Below, piece after piece: positions 46,002 to 56,262 of a stretch of 64,000 bases of DNA. The DNA lies in assembly GCA_021234155.1 (NCBI GenBank), contig JAJEKV010000010.1, forward strand, positions 5,864,871-5,928,870. The letters run 5' to 3'. Under the pieces are notes generated by a model. The model ran no database searches. It was not told where the DNA came from and worked only from the letters and a program-made list of their open reading frames with translations. Origin of the DNA: Isoetes taiwanensis. Lineage: Eukaryota > Streptophyta > Lycopodiopsida > Isoetales > Isoetaceae. Each line of letters starts with the position of its first letter. Within the stretch, counting starts at the first letter, position 1. A program made the translations under genes and the position numbers.

Positions 46002-48605
46002 TTACATCTGCAAAGCTTTGATATTGGGAAAAGTTCCATGTGTGAGATGATCATGAACTGTTTTAAGCTTGGAGCAGGCCTTTGCTCTAGGACAATGAGA
46101 AATGTAAACACCTCCCAAGTTATTGGCCTTGATATATGCGACTTTCTCTTTAATAGACCGAGCATTATCATAAACACAAATCAGCCTTTTCTCTGGATGA
46201 TAAGCATATGGTGCTTTAGCCTCGTCGTCCCACCGTTCCACAAATCCATGGTCGACCAATTCACTTGGACAAAGGCCATGTATATCACCTGGCAGGCCTG
46301 GCTGTGCCGGCTTGCCAATCTCATCAGCATTGTGAAATCCCCAAATTAAATCAGCAATGCCTATAAAGAGTTTAGAAGAATCAACCCCTCTAGACATGTA
46401 GTATTCAACAGCTTTAGCATAACTCCACTTTTGATGGGAACTTGAATACAAATTGGTTCTATGGTAAGCTGTTTCTTCGAATGTCATATGACCCAACTGA
46501 ATTTGATCGACTAGATGGGAGATCCTTTCTATTGGCCATTTGGCAAGCATGCCAATTACAAAACCTGGAGGCAATGCGCTTCGCAGCCCCTCAAGCACAA
46601 GTATAAAGTTTTCCTTATCTTCCGGTCTCGGAATATTGCTGAGAAACATCCAGTCAATTAGAAGGCCATTGAAAATTGGATAAGCTCTGCACAACTCTAA
46701 CACAGATTCGATAAACCTTGTGCGATTTTCATCGGTAGAGAATGCATCTGAAAATGGCCTTCGTATGCAAAAAGAGAGATTAAGCTTCTTGCCTTGATCT
46801 ACAACTAGCTTTTTGAATTGTCCAAAAATTCCCAAATCCTGCTGAAGATTTCCAGACAACTGGTTTTGGGGTTCAACGCCTGTACCAATAAAGGGGTTAC
46901 CTACAATATGCCAAGGATGCGTGAATTTTATCTGCCCAGAGGATTCAACACTCAGACCGGACAATTCAATGTCGACCAGACTATCTATGGGTAGATGTCT
47001 AACTCCTTTCCCAAAAAACTGTGTCGAAAAACAGTAAATTGCTCTCCTTCCAGTGGGGGTAGAGATCCGAGGCATCATCTGAAACTCAACAGTGGGGTAG
47101 AGAGTTTTTGTATACATTCTGAAATTCGACAGTACTCTCTCATCAATGTAACTTGGCACTTCATCTGGTATGATCAAAATGCTTTCCTTGAAAGCCCATA
47201 GATGGTCACAAATATCCTCAAAACTAGGACGTTTGTCCGGGTCTACTTCTAGGCAATTAGATATGATCGTGTAGAGAGGGGTAGAGAGGCCCTGTTTTAA
47301 TAAGTCTTCCATTATAGCTGAGTTAGGGGGCTTTCCACTAAGGATCTCCATGCAGACAAGGCCATAGCTATACACGTCAATCTTTTTAGAGTAGTTTCCT
47401 TCATCTCCTGCAGCCATCTCTGGGGCCATGTACAATGTCGAACCTTTCTTCTTTGTGTGAATCTCATCTCTGGTCTGAAAGTTTGCTTTAGTTTCCCCAA
47501 AATCAGCAAGTTTGATAGTCAACTTCCCAGCCGCTGTCTTCACCAAGATATTGTTGGGCTTTATGTCCCTGTGAACCACATTCACTCTATGTAAATCCCT
47601 CAATCCTTTGGCAATTTGGAGCATAAGATCAGTTGATTCATACACGGAAAATGGAGTAACTGTTGGATTTTTCTTTTTCTTATCCTCTATAAGCTTTTTT
47701 AGATCCATGTCCATGAGCTCCATAACAATGATTTTCCTGCTGCCATGGCCATCAAATTCAGCTTCTGACTGCCCGAATACCTGTACTATGTGGGAGCTAT
47801 TTGCAGCCAACAATTCTTTAACCAAAGTATACTCAGATTCAAAGTTGTCATCGTAAAAGAACTGTTTAATAGCTACTGGTATTGTTTCACACCAAATCCC
47901 TTTGCTGACACTTCCATAACTGCCACTTCCCAAACACATCCCTACTTTTAGATCATTATATGCAATACTGAATGCAAATGGATGCAAAGCTCTCCCGTCC
48001 ACCAACATTTCAAGATAATGTTTAAAACGGTTCTTCATGTTAAAATTTTTAACCCAGCCCAAACTACTACTGTCTCGCGTATGGGCTGATGTGAGGGCAT
48101 CCTGGAGCATGCTACAATCTAACTTCACTTTATCTTGAAGTTGCTTAATAAGTTTCTTTTTATCTGGTTTATCAACTCGGTCAAACTCCAGAATACCTGC
48201 TATCAACTTATTCATCATGCTAGAGTATCTTTCTACATCATCAACAATCTCACAAAACTCACCTGCACTGCAGAAAATAATAAGATTTGATTTTGCGAAG
48301 TCTTTCTCTCCACATCTCTGAAGGAGTCGTAGGCCCCTTTCCAAAACTCCAAGCAGCTCTTTCCCCACTGCCTCTGCATCTGCAGACTTTGTGTTTATTT
48401 CTTCTCGAAATCGACCCATCCACCATAATTGCACATAATGTGCTGTGTAAACTACAAGGATTTTAAGAACATCACATTTCTTTTGATGAATCAGCTTCCT
48501 GCTGCTAAATGTTGTATTAATTTCGTGATTGAGAGCAAGGATATCAGCAACCCAAACAGGTCGAATCTGCTCCATGGATCTAAGGTAAGGTGCCATCAAT
48601 GGCAC
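46002..48605 (-). CDS. Protein kinase with N-terminal helical domain and C-terminal GH18-like domain
   Basis: Intronless ORF of 867 codons. The second Met (codon 11, 48575) is a likely start because the paralogue at 53943 begins there. Residues ~12-200 are helical and may be a four-helix bundle like plant MLKL/RPW8-type domains (inference). Residues ~221-475 are a Ser/Thr kinase: Gly loop LGSGSYGSV (225-233), Lys247 in VAIK, HRD 345-347, DFG 368-370, APE 394-396, so it should be active. Residues ~515-850 resemble chitinase family GH18. The DxxDxDxE box reads FNGLLIDWM (645-653): one Asp remains and the catalytic Glu is Met. The end 'AYHPEKRLICVYDNARSI' and 'KANNLGGVYI' match the GH18 C-terminus. 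No signal peptide or membrane segment is evident, so both domains would be intracellular. Likely a signalling kinase with a sugar-binding-like or scaffolding tail; the ligand is unknown. Confidence 0.85.
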   Translation of the reverse strand: MPLMAPYLRSMEQIRPVWVADILALNHEINTTFSSRKLIHQKKCDVLKILVVYTAHYVQLWWMGRFREEINTKSADAEAVGKELLGVLERGLRLLQRCGEKDFAKSNLIIFCSAGEFCEIVDDVERYSSMMNKLIAGILEFDRVDKPDKKKLIKQLQDKVKLDCSMLQDALTSAHTRDSSSLGWVKNFNMKNRFKHYLEMLVDGRALHPFAFSIAYNDLKVGMCLGSGSYGSVSKGIWCETIPVAIKQFFYDDNFESEYTLVKELLAANSSHIVQVFGQSEAEFDGHGSRKIIVMELMDMDLKKLIEDKKKKNPTVTPFSVYESTDLMLQIAKGLRDLHRVNVVHRDIKPNNILVKTAAGKLTIKLADFGETKANFQTRDEIHTKKKGSTLYMAPEMAAGDEGNYSKKIDVYSYGLVCMEILSGKPPNSAIMEDLLKQGLSTPLYTIISNCLEVDPDKRPSFEDICDHLWAFKESILIIPDEVPSYIDERVLSNFRMYTKTLYPTVEFQMMPRISTPTGRRAIYCFSTQFFGKGVRHLPIDSLVDIELSGLSVESSGQIKFTHPWHIVGNPFIGTGVEPQNQLSGNLQQDLGIFGQFKKLVVDQGKKLNLSFCIRRPFSDAFSTDENRTRFIESVLELCRAYPIFNGLLIDWMFLSNIPRPEDKENFILVLEGLRSALPPGFVIGMLAKWPIERISHLVDQIQLGHMTFEETAYHRTNLYSSSHQKWSYAKAVEYYMSRGVDSSKLFIGIADLIWGFHNADEIGKPAQPGLPGDIHGLCPSELVDHGFVERWDDEAKAPYAYHPEKRLICVYDNARSIKEKVAYIKANNLGGVYISHCPRAKACSKLKTVHDHLTHGTFPNIKALQM

Positions 48606-48709
48606 ACTTACGACGAAAATGGCTCGACGGACCGGCAGCTCCTCGGCAATTTTAGATCCTAACCATTGGATCCAGATCAGTGATTAGGCGTAATGTGCTG
48701 TCACAGCCA

Positions 48710-48735
48710 GATAAACAGGCAGCAGCCTGTTTATC
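48710..48735. promoter_or_regulatory. Palindrome upstream of the kinase gene
   Basis: Perfect inverted repeat GATAAACAGGC / GCCTGTTTATC with a 4-base spacer, ~105 bp upstream of the annotated start. 'gataaac' recurs at 48740, 48759 and 48788. It could be a protein-binding site or a leader hairpin. Confidence 0.4.
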
Positions 48736-48739
48736 ATGA

Positions 48740-51249
48740 TAAACCGGCAACAAGAATGATAAACAGGTAGGCTGAGGCAGCAACAATGATAAACCGCCAC
48801 AGAGGCACTGACCGAAGGGATCTGTCCTTCAAATCGGCCTGTTTGTGGCTCACGCACAGCAGCAGCAACAGAATTTGAAGGATCAAACACCTGTTTGTGG
48901 CTTACAAAAGAAAGCTTACACAAGTCGGATGTGATTTCCTTTAAGATAAAATACACACAGCAACGGATTTTGAATGGAAAAAATGGAAAAGTTAAACTAG
49001 GAGAAGGCAATAAAGCACCAAAAACTGAAAAAATAGGCTCTGGTGGGCTGCCGCTGCAGCATGCCGAAGGACATAAATTGCTCAAGCTCCAACGGCCAGA
49101 TTCGTGATAAGCTCTAGCAGCCCGATTTCTTAGCCAGATTCCTCAGCCGGATCTGAGGATTTCTTAGCCAGATTCCTCAGCCAGATTTCCAATCGGCCTT
49201 CCAATTTGTGCAAGAGATTGTCCTTCCAATCGGCCTTCCCTACTCCCTACTTTGTTCGGCTTGTGGAAGAGTGGAAGAACATCTCTCTTTCGTGGATTGA
49301 TTGCTTGTGCTCTGCAAGATCTTGCTGCTACAACGAATCAGAGGATTGAATCAGAGGCAAAATTGCCTCGGACCTCCCGGTTAAAAGGTCAAAACCCCAC
49401 GTTCGCCCATTACGCCAAAAAAATGGGCTCGTCCTGATGGGCTCGCCCATTTATTAGGCCTAACGGGCTCTCATGGGGTTTAACCCCTTCTTCACTGCTC
49501 AGATTTAACAATGGCTCATTGGAATCTCCAAGACTTGCCCTTTCCAATGACCCTAAAACCGCCCACTCTGGTGCCCCATAATAGGGCTGGCCACATGATC
49601 ACTTTTTCTCTGATTCTGATGGGAAAACGGAGGTGGAGGCCTCCGTTCGAGGTCGGGGCAGTTTTGAATGTTCCATTCCGGCAGGGGGCGGACCAAAAAC
49701 ATTTAGGCCCTTTTTCCACAGCAGTCTTATTTTATGGTTGTCTCGTTTTTATAAGACACCCTTTTGAGCTCCATGTCAGCTCCATGTAATACATAAGACA
49801 CCTCCTGAAAAAATCGATTTTCCATTACTGAAATATAAGACATGTGCTATTGAGATAAGACCTGTCTTATAATCTAGCTTTTCCACAGACCACCATTTTC
49901 CAGATTTTTTCGAATCTTGGAGCAAAGAGGTTGCTATAGCAATCTATCTGGAGATATCTAGAGATACTAGGAGAAATCCACCAGGAGCAATCCACCAGAA
50001 GCAAAGAATCGAAGCAACCTACCAGGAGCAATCTATTAGGAGCAAGAATCAAAGCTTTTGTAAACCGATCTGTTTGCAATCCGACCTATTTGATGCAACT
50101 ATGGCAATCCCAGAGCAAGAATAAAAGCTTCATGGATCACTGGAACAGGGCTTTCAAGCCCAGAGCAGAAAACTAAACCAAATCTGAAATCAAAGCTTTT
50201 GTAAACCGATCTGTTCACAATCCGACCTGTTTGATGCAACTATGGCAATCCCAGAGCAAGAATAGAAGCTTCATGGATCACCGGAACAGGGCTTTCAAGT
50301 CCAGAGCGGAAATCTAAATCGGAACAAGGCTTTCAAGCCTGTAAATCCACTTGTTTGATGCAGCTATGGCTTCTTTGCAAAGCAGGCTCTTTCAAAAAAA
50401 CCGAATCGAACAGGTGCTTCAAAAATCTGAAAAACAGATCAAATCTTTACAATCGAATCTGCAAATAGGTTGTTTCAAAAAACCAAATCCAACCACAGGT
50501 GCTTAAAAAATCGAATTGAAGAACCTAAATCTGCTTCAAAAACCTTTTGACCGATCATCTTTCGATTCGCATGCTTCTAATTTTTCCTCTATTTTGCGAC
50601 AGCCTTGAATTGCGGCGAACTTGACCTCTGATTGGTTATGATTCGTTGTCTTATTTTGTGGCGGGGGATTTCCCCCGGAAGAAAATAAGACATTAGAGTT
50701 GTACGGCATGCATTTAAGACATGTCTGAAAAGTTGTCGTGGAAAAACTATGGTGTCACATTTGCTTATGTGGCCCAATAATAATCAGCCAAATTTAAGAC
50801 ATATGCGCCATGGGAAAAGGGCCTTAGACCGATCTGTTGTTCTTCCTCTCTTCCGCAATTCTTCCCCCTCTGTTTTGCCACTCCTGCCCTCTCTCGTATC
50901 CCCTCTCGTATGAAATTGATATACGGAAGTGGAGGTCAGAAAAATCTCATGTGGCCACCCCTAATGGCTCACTTAAGTATCCCTATTATGGTTTTTAGTC
51001 GTAAGGTGGTCAAAATCACACGTATCAATATTCAAATTAAAGCTGTCAGTGAGCTCTTTGCAATGATATCTGTCCAGTAGCTAGTCGCCTCCCGTGGAAA
51101 AATAGTTTTTGATAAACATAAAAATAGCAAAATTGGCAGCTCTTGGCCATTCAAACTAAAAGTGCAAATAAGAAGCTCAAATGGAAAATCTTAGCCCTTC
51201 AATCGAGCCATCAGGTGTGCCATAGGGCACCTCAGCCGATGAAGGGCAC
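48740..51249. other. Kinase 5' flank and non-coding repeats
   Basis: No gene recognised. Holds a ~40-bp tandem pair ('gatttcttagccagattcctcagcc', 49118 and 49158) and a longer direct repeat at 50055-50315. Short ORFs lack domains. Confidence 0.45.
50055..50315. repeat. Tandem repeat, ~138 bp unit
   Basis: Two units beginning 'cttttgtaaaccgatctgtt', including 'tttgatgcaactatggcaa' and 'gcttcatggatcac.ggaac'. A partial third copy follows near 50340. Confidence 0.8.
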
Positions 51250-51790
51250 CTTACCTTAGCACTGGAAGTCGATCAAGCTGCTGATTTTCTGGGAATGATC
51301 AAGCTTGCCTTTAACTAAACTAGCTGTTGCATTTCACACGTCTTTAACACGTTCTAATATTTTATTATGACTATAAGGCCTCTCATAGTTTGACTTTTTT
51401 TTGTAGCATCTGTAGCTCTACTTTTCAATGCAAACAATACCAAGTCAACACACAATTTCCAAATTGCATAATCAAAGGATCAGATGATAAATTTATCATT
51501 AAAGGATCAATGATAAAATCAAGCCAATGGGTACTATAGCTGTCTAACTGTATTGTTTACTTGAAAAAGAATAGTCTACTAGTAACTATGCAACAAAGCA
51601 TATTTGTATGCTTACAAATTATGCACCACAAGACGGGCAGTCTTGCCGAACGCCTCGTCCATGAGTAAGGGCATTTGCTATATGAAGGTGCATAAGTAAG
51701 TGCATTTATTGTACTTGCGTGCATAAATAAGGGCCTTTTCACATGATGTCTGGCTATCCCATTTTATATAAGACATCATTTATGACTCCA
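51250..51790. repeat. Dispersed repeat family R, copy 1
   Basis: Shares long segments with 54290-54691 plus 55247-55520, and with 55555-56207: 'tttattatgactaaagcctctaa', 'gtagctctacttttcaatgca', 'aagaatagtctactagtaac', 'gaacgcctcgtccatgagtaa'. No coding capacity. Type unknown. Confidence 0.7.
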
Positions 51791-53072
51791 AAGCAAACAA
51801 TAAGGCCCTTTTTCTATAGTAGTTGCAAAATATGACTGCCATATATAATATACGACACCCCATTTGTGACTCCATGGCTAAAAATGAGACATAGAAATTT
51901 AAACTTGATTTTCCACTACATGGTAGTGCTGCCATGCTATGGCAGCATAGAAGAGCATGACACATGTTGATATACTTATGCCTGCATATTGATTTGAGCA
52001 CAGATATACAAGCACCATTTATTTGAAGAATTCACATCCCTAGAGATCACAAGTGGAGACTTGAAGACCAAGGTGAAGACATTCATGAAAAATCACAGAA
52101 GCATGCAAGGAAAGGAGATTCAAGCAAAGCAATTTGAAGTTTGGAAGACCCCTTGAATTGACTTGGTATGTGGTTTTACTTTGAGTTCTTGGCATGACTA
52201 CTTCACATGATCCATTTCTAAAGCTCATCATCTCTTCTCCTATGCAAAATATCCCATTTGCCTCAAATTTCATGCCTTGCCTTCATATCCCATAGCAAAT
52301 TTGACAAAAAACTTTTTTTCTAGTCAAAACATGTCATTCATACACCATTCACACTTCACACATCCATCATGCCACCACCATCTTGAAAAAGCAAAAAATT
52401 CCACTCAATTTGGGCACTCCCATGACCTAAGTTCATATTCTCTCTCTAAAAGTCAAAGTACAGAGAGAAAGTGCACAAATTCCAAAAACGAGCATGAAGA
52501 AGTCAAGCAATCAAATTATTACACAAGATTTGTAAGTTCATGTGCAGTAGTGCCAAGCTGCTCCACTTCATCACCAAAGATTGCCAAATCACCATCCACA
52601 TCATCACCATTGCCATGTCATCTCACACACATGTCACCCTTCATGAAAAGCTTATTCTTTCAAAAATTTCTTCTAAATAAGTTATTTAGACTATTAAGGG
52701 GCCGCATCATCACTAACGCCTCCACATGACCACACACGTGTCACCCACATTATTTCCATCTCATCAAAAAGTTTTGACTAGAAAAAAGATGTTTTGCCAA
52801 CTTGTTTGACACCTCATCATCTCACATTGCCATGTCATCCCCCACTTACCAACTCATCTTGCCTACTTGCCACCTCACCATGTTCTTACCCCATTTTGAG
52901 CCAAAAAGCCAAAGTGTCCATTTTGCAAAAAAGATTCTTCCCGTCATAAAACAAAAAAAAAAAAAAAAAAAAATCCATTTGCAAAAAAGAACTTTCAAAA
53001 AAGGGCTCATTTTGACCTTCATTCTTAAATTCTTGGGAATCGTGCTAAGGTTCGTGAATTAAAAAAAATTTA
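51791..53072. other. Non-coding stretch
   Basis: No recognisable gene. The 150-codon ORF at 52277-52729 is Ser/His/Pro-rich and low-complexity ('catcaccac' words). A run of 23 A lies near 52950-52973. Confidence 0.4.
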
Positions 53073-53943
53073 CTATCTCTCAACTATTGAATATCCGAAT
53101 GCCTGTACTATGTGGGAGCTATTTGCAGCAAACAATTCTATAAACATTTTACGCTCAAATTCAAAGATGTCATCGTAAAAGAATCGCTTGATAGCTACTG
53201 GTATTGTTTCACACCAAAGCACTTTGCTGACACTTCCATCAGTGCCACTTCCCAATGGAATCTCTGATTTTAGATCATTATATGCGATCTCACTTAATTC
53301 AAATGGATGTGCAGCTCTCCCCTCCACCAGCATTTCAAGATAATGTTTAAAATGGCTCTTCATGTTAAGATTTTTAACCCTGCCCAAACTACTATTGTTC
53401 TGCATATCAAGATTTTTAACTCAGTCCAGACTACTACTGTCTTGAGTATGTGCTGATGTGAGGGCATCCTGGAGTATGCTACAATCTAACTTCACTTTAC
53501 CTTGAAGTTGCTTAATAAGTTTCTCTTTTATCTGGTTTATCAACTCGGTCAAACTCCAGAATACCTGCTATCAACTTATTCATCATGCTAGAGCATCTTT
53601 CTACATCATCAACAATCTCACAAAACTCACCTACACTGTAGAAAATGATAAGGTTTGATTTTGCAAAGTCTTTATCTCCACATTTCTGAAGGAGTCGTAG
53701 GCCCCTTTCCAAAACTCCAAGCAGCCTTATCCCCACTTTCCTTGCATCTGCAGACTTTGTGTTTATTTCTTCTCGAAATCGACCCATCCACCATAATTGC
53801 ACATAATGTGATGTGCATTCTACAAGGATGTTAAAAACATCACATTTGTTTTGATGAATCAGCTTTCTGCTGCTAAATGTTGTATTAATTTCGTGATAGA
53901 GAGCAAGGATATCAGCAGCCCAAGCATTTTGACTCTGCTCCAT
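53073..53943 (-). pseudogene. Truncated paralogue of the kinase gene
   Basis: Close copy of the N-terminal part of 46002-48605. It starts 'MEQSQNAWAADILALYHEIN' at 53943. A frameshift near 53515 breaks the frame; a short internal duplication near 53385-53440 repeats 'VKNL.M'. It continues to 53073 through the Gly loop (here LGSGTDGSV) and VAIK, and stops after 'QAFGYS'. Most of the kinase and all of the GH18-like part are absent. Confidence 0.85.
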
Positions 53944-54207
53944 TGATCTGGGACTGTAAGTGAGTATCGGACTCGAAGTCGATCAAGCTGCTAATTTCCT
54001 GGGAATGATCAAGCTGTTGCCTTTAACTGGGAATGATCAAGTTGTTGCCTTTTTTGGGAATGATCAAGCTGATTTAGCGCAGGCTGGCTAAAGTCAACAC
54101 ACAAAGAATAGACCGATAGAGGCCTTCATAGAATCTAGGGCAAACAAGGTTCTAATTAGTAAATGAGCCAGTAGAGGGAAGTCACTTCCCTAATACATGA
54201 AAATTGA

Positions 54208-54262
54208 TAGAGAGAAATGTTTGCGGCAGCCTTGGCTGCCGCGATAAATTTCTTGTATGTAA
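54208..54262. repeat. CACTA-like subterminal hairpin, copy 1
   Basis: GCGGCAGCC / GGCTGCCGC with a TT spacer (54223-54242), followed by 'gataaatttcttgta', which resembles the inner part of a CACTA right end (tttcttgtagtg). The reverse complement of this segment matches 56208-56262. Confidence 0.5.
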
Positions 54263-54289
54263 TATAAGTATTGTATGTAAAATAAGACA

Positions 54290-54691
54290 CTAAGACAACT
54301 TCCACGTTCTAATATTTTATAGCCACACATTTCCATGTTCTATAACTCACACACTTCCATGTTTTAATGCTTTATTATGACTAAAGCCTCTAATAGTCTG
54401 AATTTTCTTTATAGCATTATGTAACTCTACTTTTCAATGCACATATAATTAGTTCAGTCCTATTAGCATTAGCATTATCTTCTTTTTGGTAGTCTTTTAA
54501 TATTTGGTTATTGTGTTTGGTGATGGAGCCTAGTCCCCAGGTTTTAGATGGGTTGTTGCCCTTGCATGTGCCGTCCCATAACCCGTTGGGTTCCCGTAGA
54601 CATAAAAATTCATCTTATCTTATCTTATTATCATATGTGAACCCCATAGAAATGATCAAGATGTTATCTTATCTAACCAGCACAAGCTTGG
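54290..54691. repeat. Dispersed repeat family R, copy 2 (left part), with an old LINE tail
   Basis: Family R sequence continuing at 55247 after the LINE insertion. Inside it, 54571-54640 reads 'gtcccataacccgttggg' ... 'gtagacataaaaa' and then (TTATC)n, a diverged LINE terminal box with its own tail repeat. Confidence 0.6.
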
Positions 54692-55246
54692 CCCTGGTTC
54701 GAGGCCCACTGGTCTACCTGCATTCTCAGTTGCCCATGAAGCAGCGCAGGATCATCGCGTCCATTCGAACAGGGGCCCACCATCTTCGGCTTGAGACGGG
54801 TCGGTGGATTGGAGAGCCCCGCCAGGACAGGCTTTGTCAGTGTTGCCCGCTGGGGGGTTGTTGAGGATGAAAGCCATGCCTTCCAGAGCTGTCTAGCCTA
54901 TAGTCAGATTCGGGCTCGTTACGCCCTCTTGGTGCGACCTGGTCTGCCACTGCACGAGCTACTCAGTACGCCGTCAGTTCGATCCCTTGGCTCCTACCTC
55001 CAGGAGGTTTTGGATCTGCGGACTCACCTCTGTCCTCGCGCCCCTACCTAAGGTGCCGGGAATTCATGTGTATATGTATATTTGTACAGCTGCCAGCAGG
55101 CTTGTTGCTGCGATGGTTTTTCCCTCGTAAGGGGTTTTTTTAATCTGGGTAGCAACGGGCTTGTTGCACCCGTGTAATTTGGGTCCCATAGGCCGATTGG
55201 CCTCCGCGGACGATAAAAGAACCTTCCTTCCTTCCTTCCTTCCTTT
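54692..55246 (+). mobile_element. 5'-truncated LINE 3' end with hairpin (copy g)
   Basis: 554-bp insertion. ORF2 C-terminus in two frames ('ASIRTGAHHLRLETGRWIG' near 54750-54820; 'EDESHAFQSCLAYSQIRARY' to a stop at 55051). Then the hairpin 55094-55166 (CAGCAGGCTTGTTGCT / AGCAACGGGCTTGTTG, fully paired with wobbles), the terminal box 55179-55218 and a (TTCC)n tail. The flanks 'gcacaagctt' and 'caagacg' are continuous in the uninterrupted copy near 55768-55800. Confidence 0.85.
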
Positions 55247-56207
55247 AGCAAGACGAAAGCAAACAATACTAGGTCAACACACAATTTGCAAATTGCAGGA
55301 TCAAAGGATCAGATGATAAAATTAAGCCAACGGGTACTATTAGCTGTCCCAATTATATTGTTTAATTGAGAAAGAATAGTCTACTAGTAACTATGCAATA
55401 AAGCATATTTGTATGCTCATAAAATATGCACCATAAGGCCTGTACACCACGTCAAATGTGCTTGTTGAACGCCTCGTCCATGAATTCAGGCATTTGTTAT
55501 ATGCATAGGAATCTAGACCGGTATTTCACATTTAATTTATTTTATGTGGGTCTTTAACATAAGACAGTAAGACAACTCACACACTTCCATGTTCCAATAT
55601 TTTATTATGACTAAAACCTCTAATAGTCTGACTTTTTTTTGTAGCATTCTGTAGCTCTACTTTTCAATGCACATATAATTAGTTCAGTCCTATTGCATTA
55701 TCATCATGCCAACCCCATTGAAGAAAAATTACATAGAAATGATCAAGCTGTTAACTTATCTAACTAGCACAAGCTTCGCCCTTTATCAAGACGCCAGCAA
55801 ACAATACTAAGTCAACACATAATTTGCAAATTGCATATTCAAAGGATCATATGATAAAATCAAGCCAACGGGTACTATAGTTGTCCCAACTGTATTGTTT
55901 AGTTGAGAAAGAATAGTCTACTAGTAACTATGCAACACATCATATTTGTATGCTCATAAAATATGCACCACAAGGCAGATCACGACAAATGTGCTTGTAG
56001 AACGCCTCATCCATGAGTAAGGGCATTTGTTTTATGAAGGTGCGCAAGTAAGTGCATTTGTTATACTTGCGTGCATAAGTAAGCATTGAAATATTGGCGT
56101 TTAATGTAAGATGCGTCATACACTTCCATGTTATATTATTTTTAACTAAGGTCTCTAATAATTTGAATTTATTGTAGCATCTATCTCTACTTTCTTATCT
56201 ACATTAG
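55247..56207. repeat. Dispersed repeat family R, copies 2 (right part) and 3
   Basis: 55247-55520 continues copy 2; 55555-56207 is copy 3 and includes the empty site of the LINE insertion. No ORF of note. Confidence 0.65.
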
Positions 56208-56262
56208 CACTACAAGAAACGTATCGCGGCGGCCAAGGCCGCCACGAACATTTCTCTTCATC
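56208..56262 (+). mobile_element. CACTA-type terminal inverted repeat with subterminal hairpin
   Basis: Begins CACTACAAGAAA, the classic plant CACTA terminus, with the element running rightwards. Then a hairpin GGCGGCC / GGCCGCC at 56228-56243. A matching right terminus with the same hairpin was not found downstream in the window. A weak 'tttttcttgtagta' occurs near 62234-62245 without the hairpin. Confidence 0.5.

Noticed and set aside
52277-52729. 150-codon plus-strand ORF
   Set aside because: Low-complexity Ser/His/Thr text from 'cat/cac/cca' words; no domain and no splice context.
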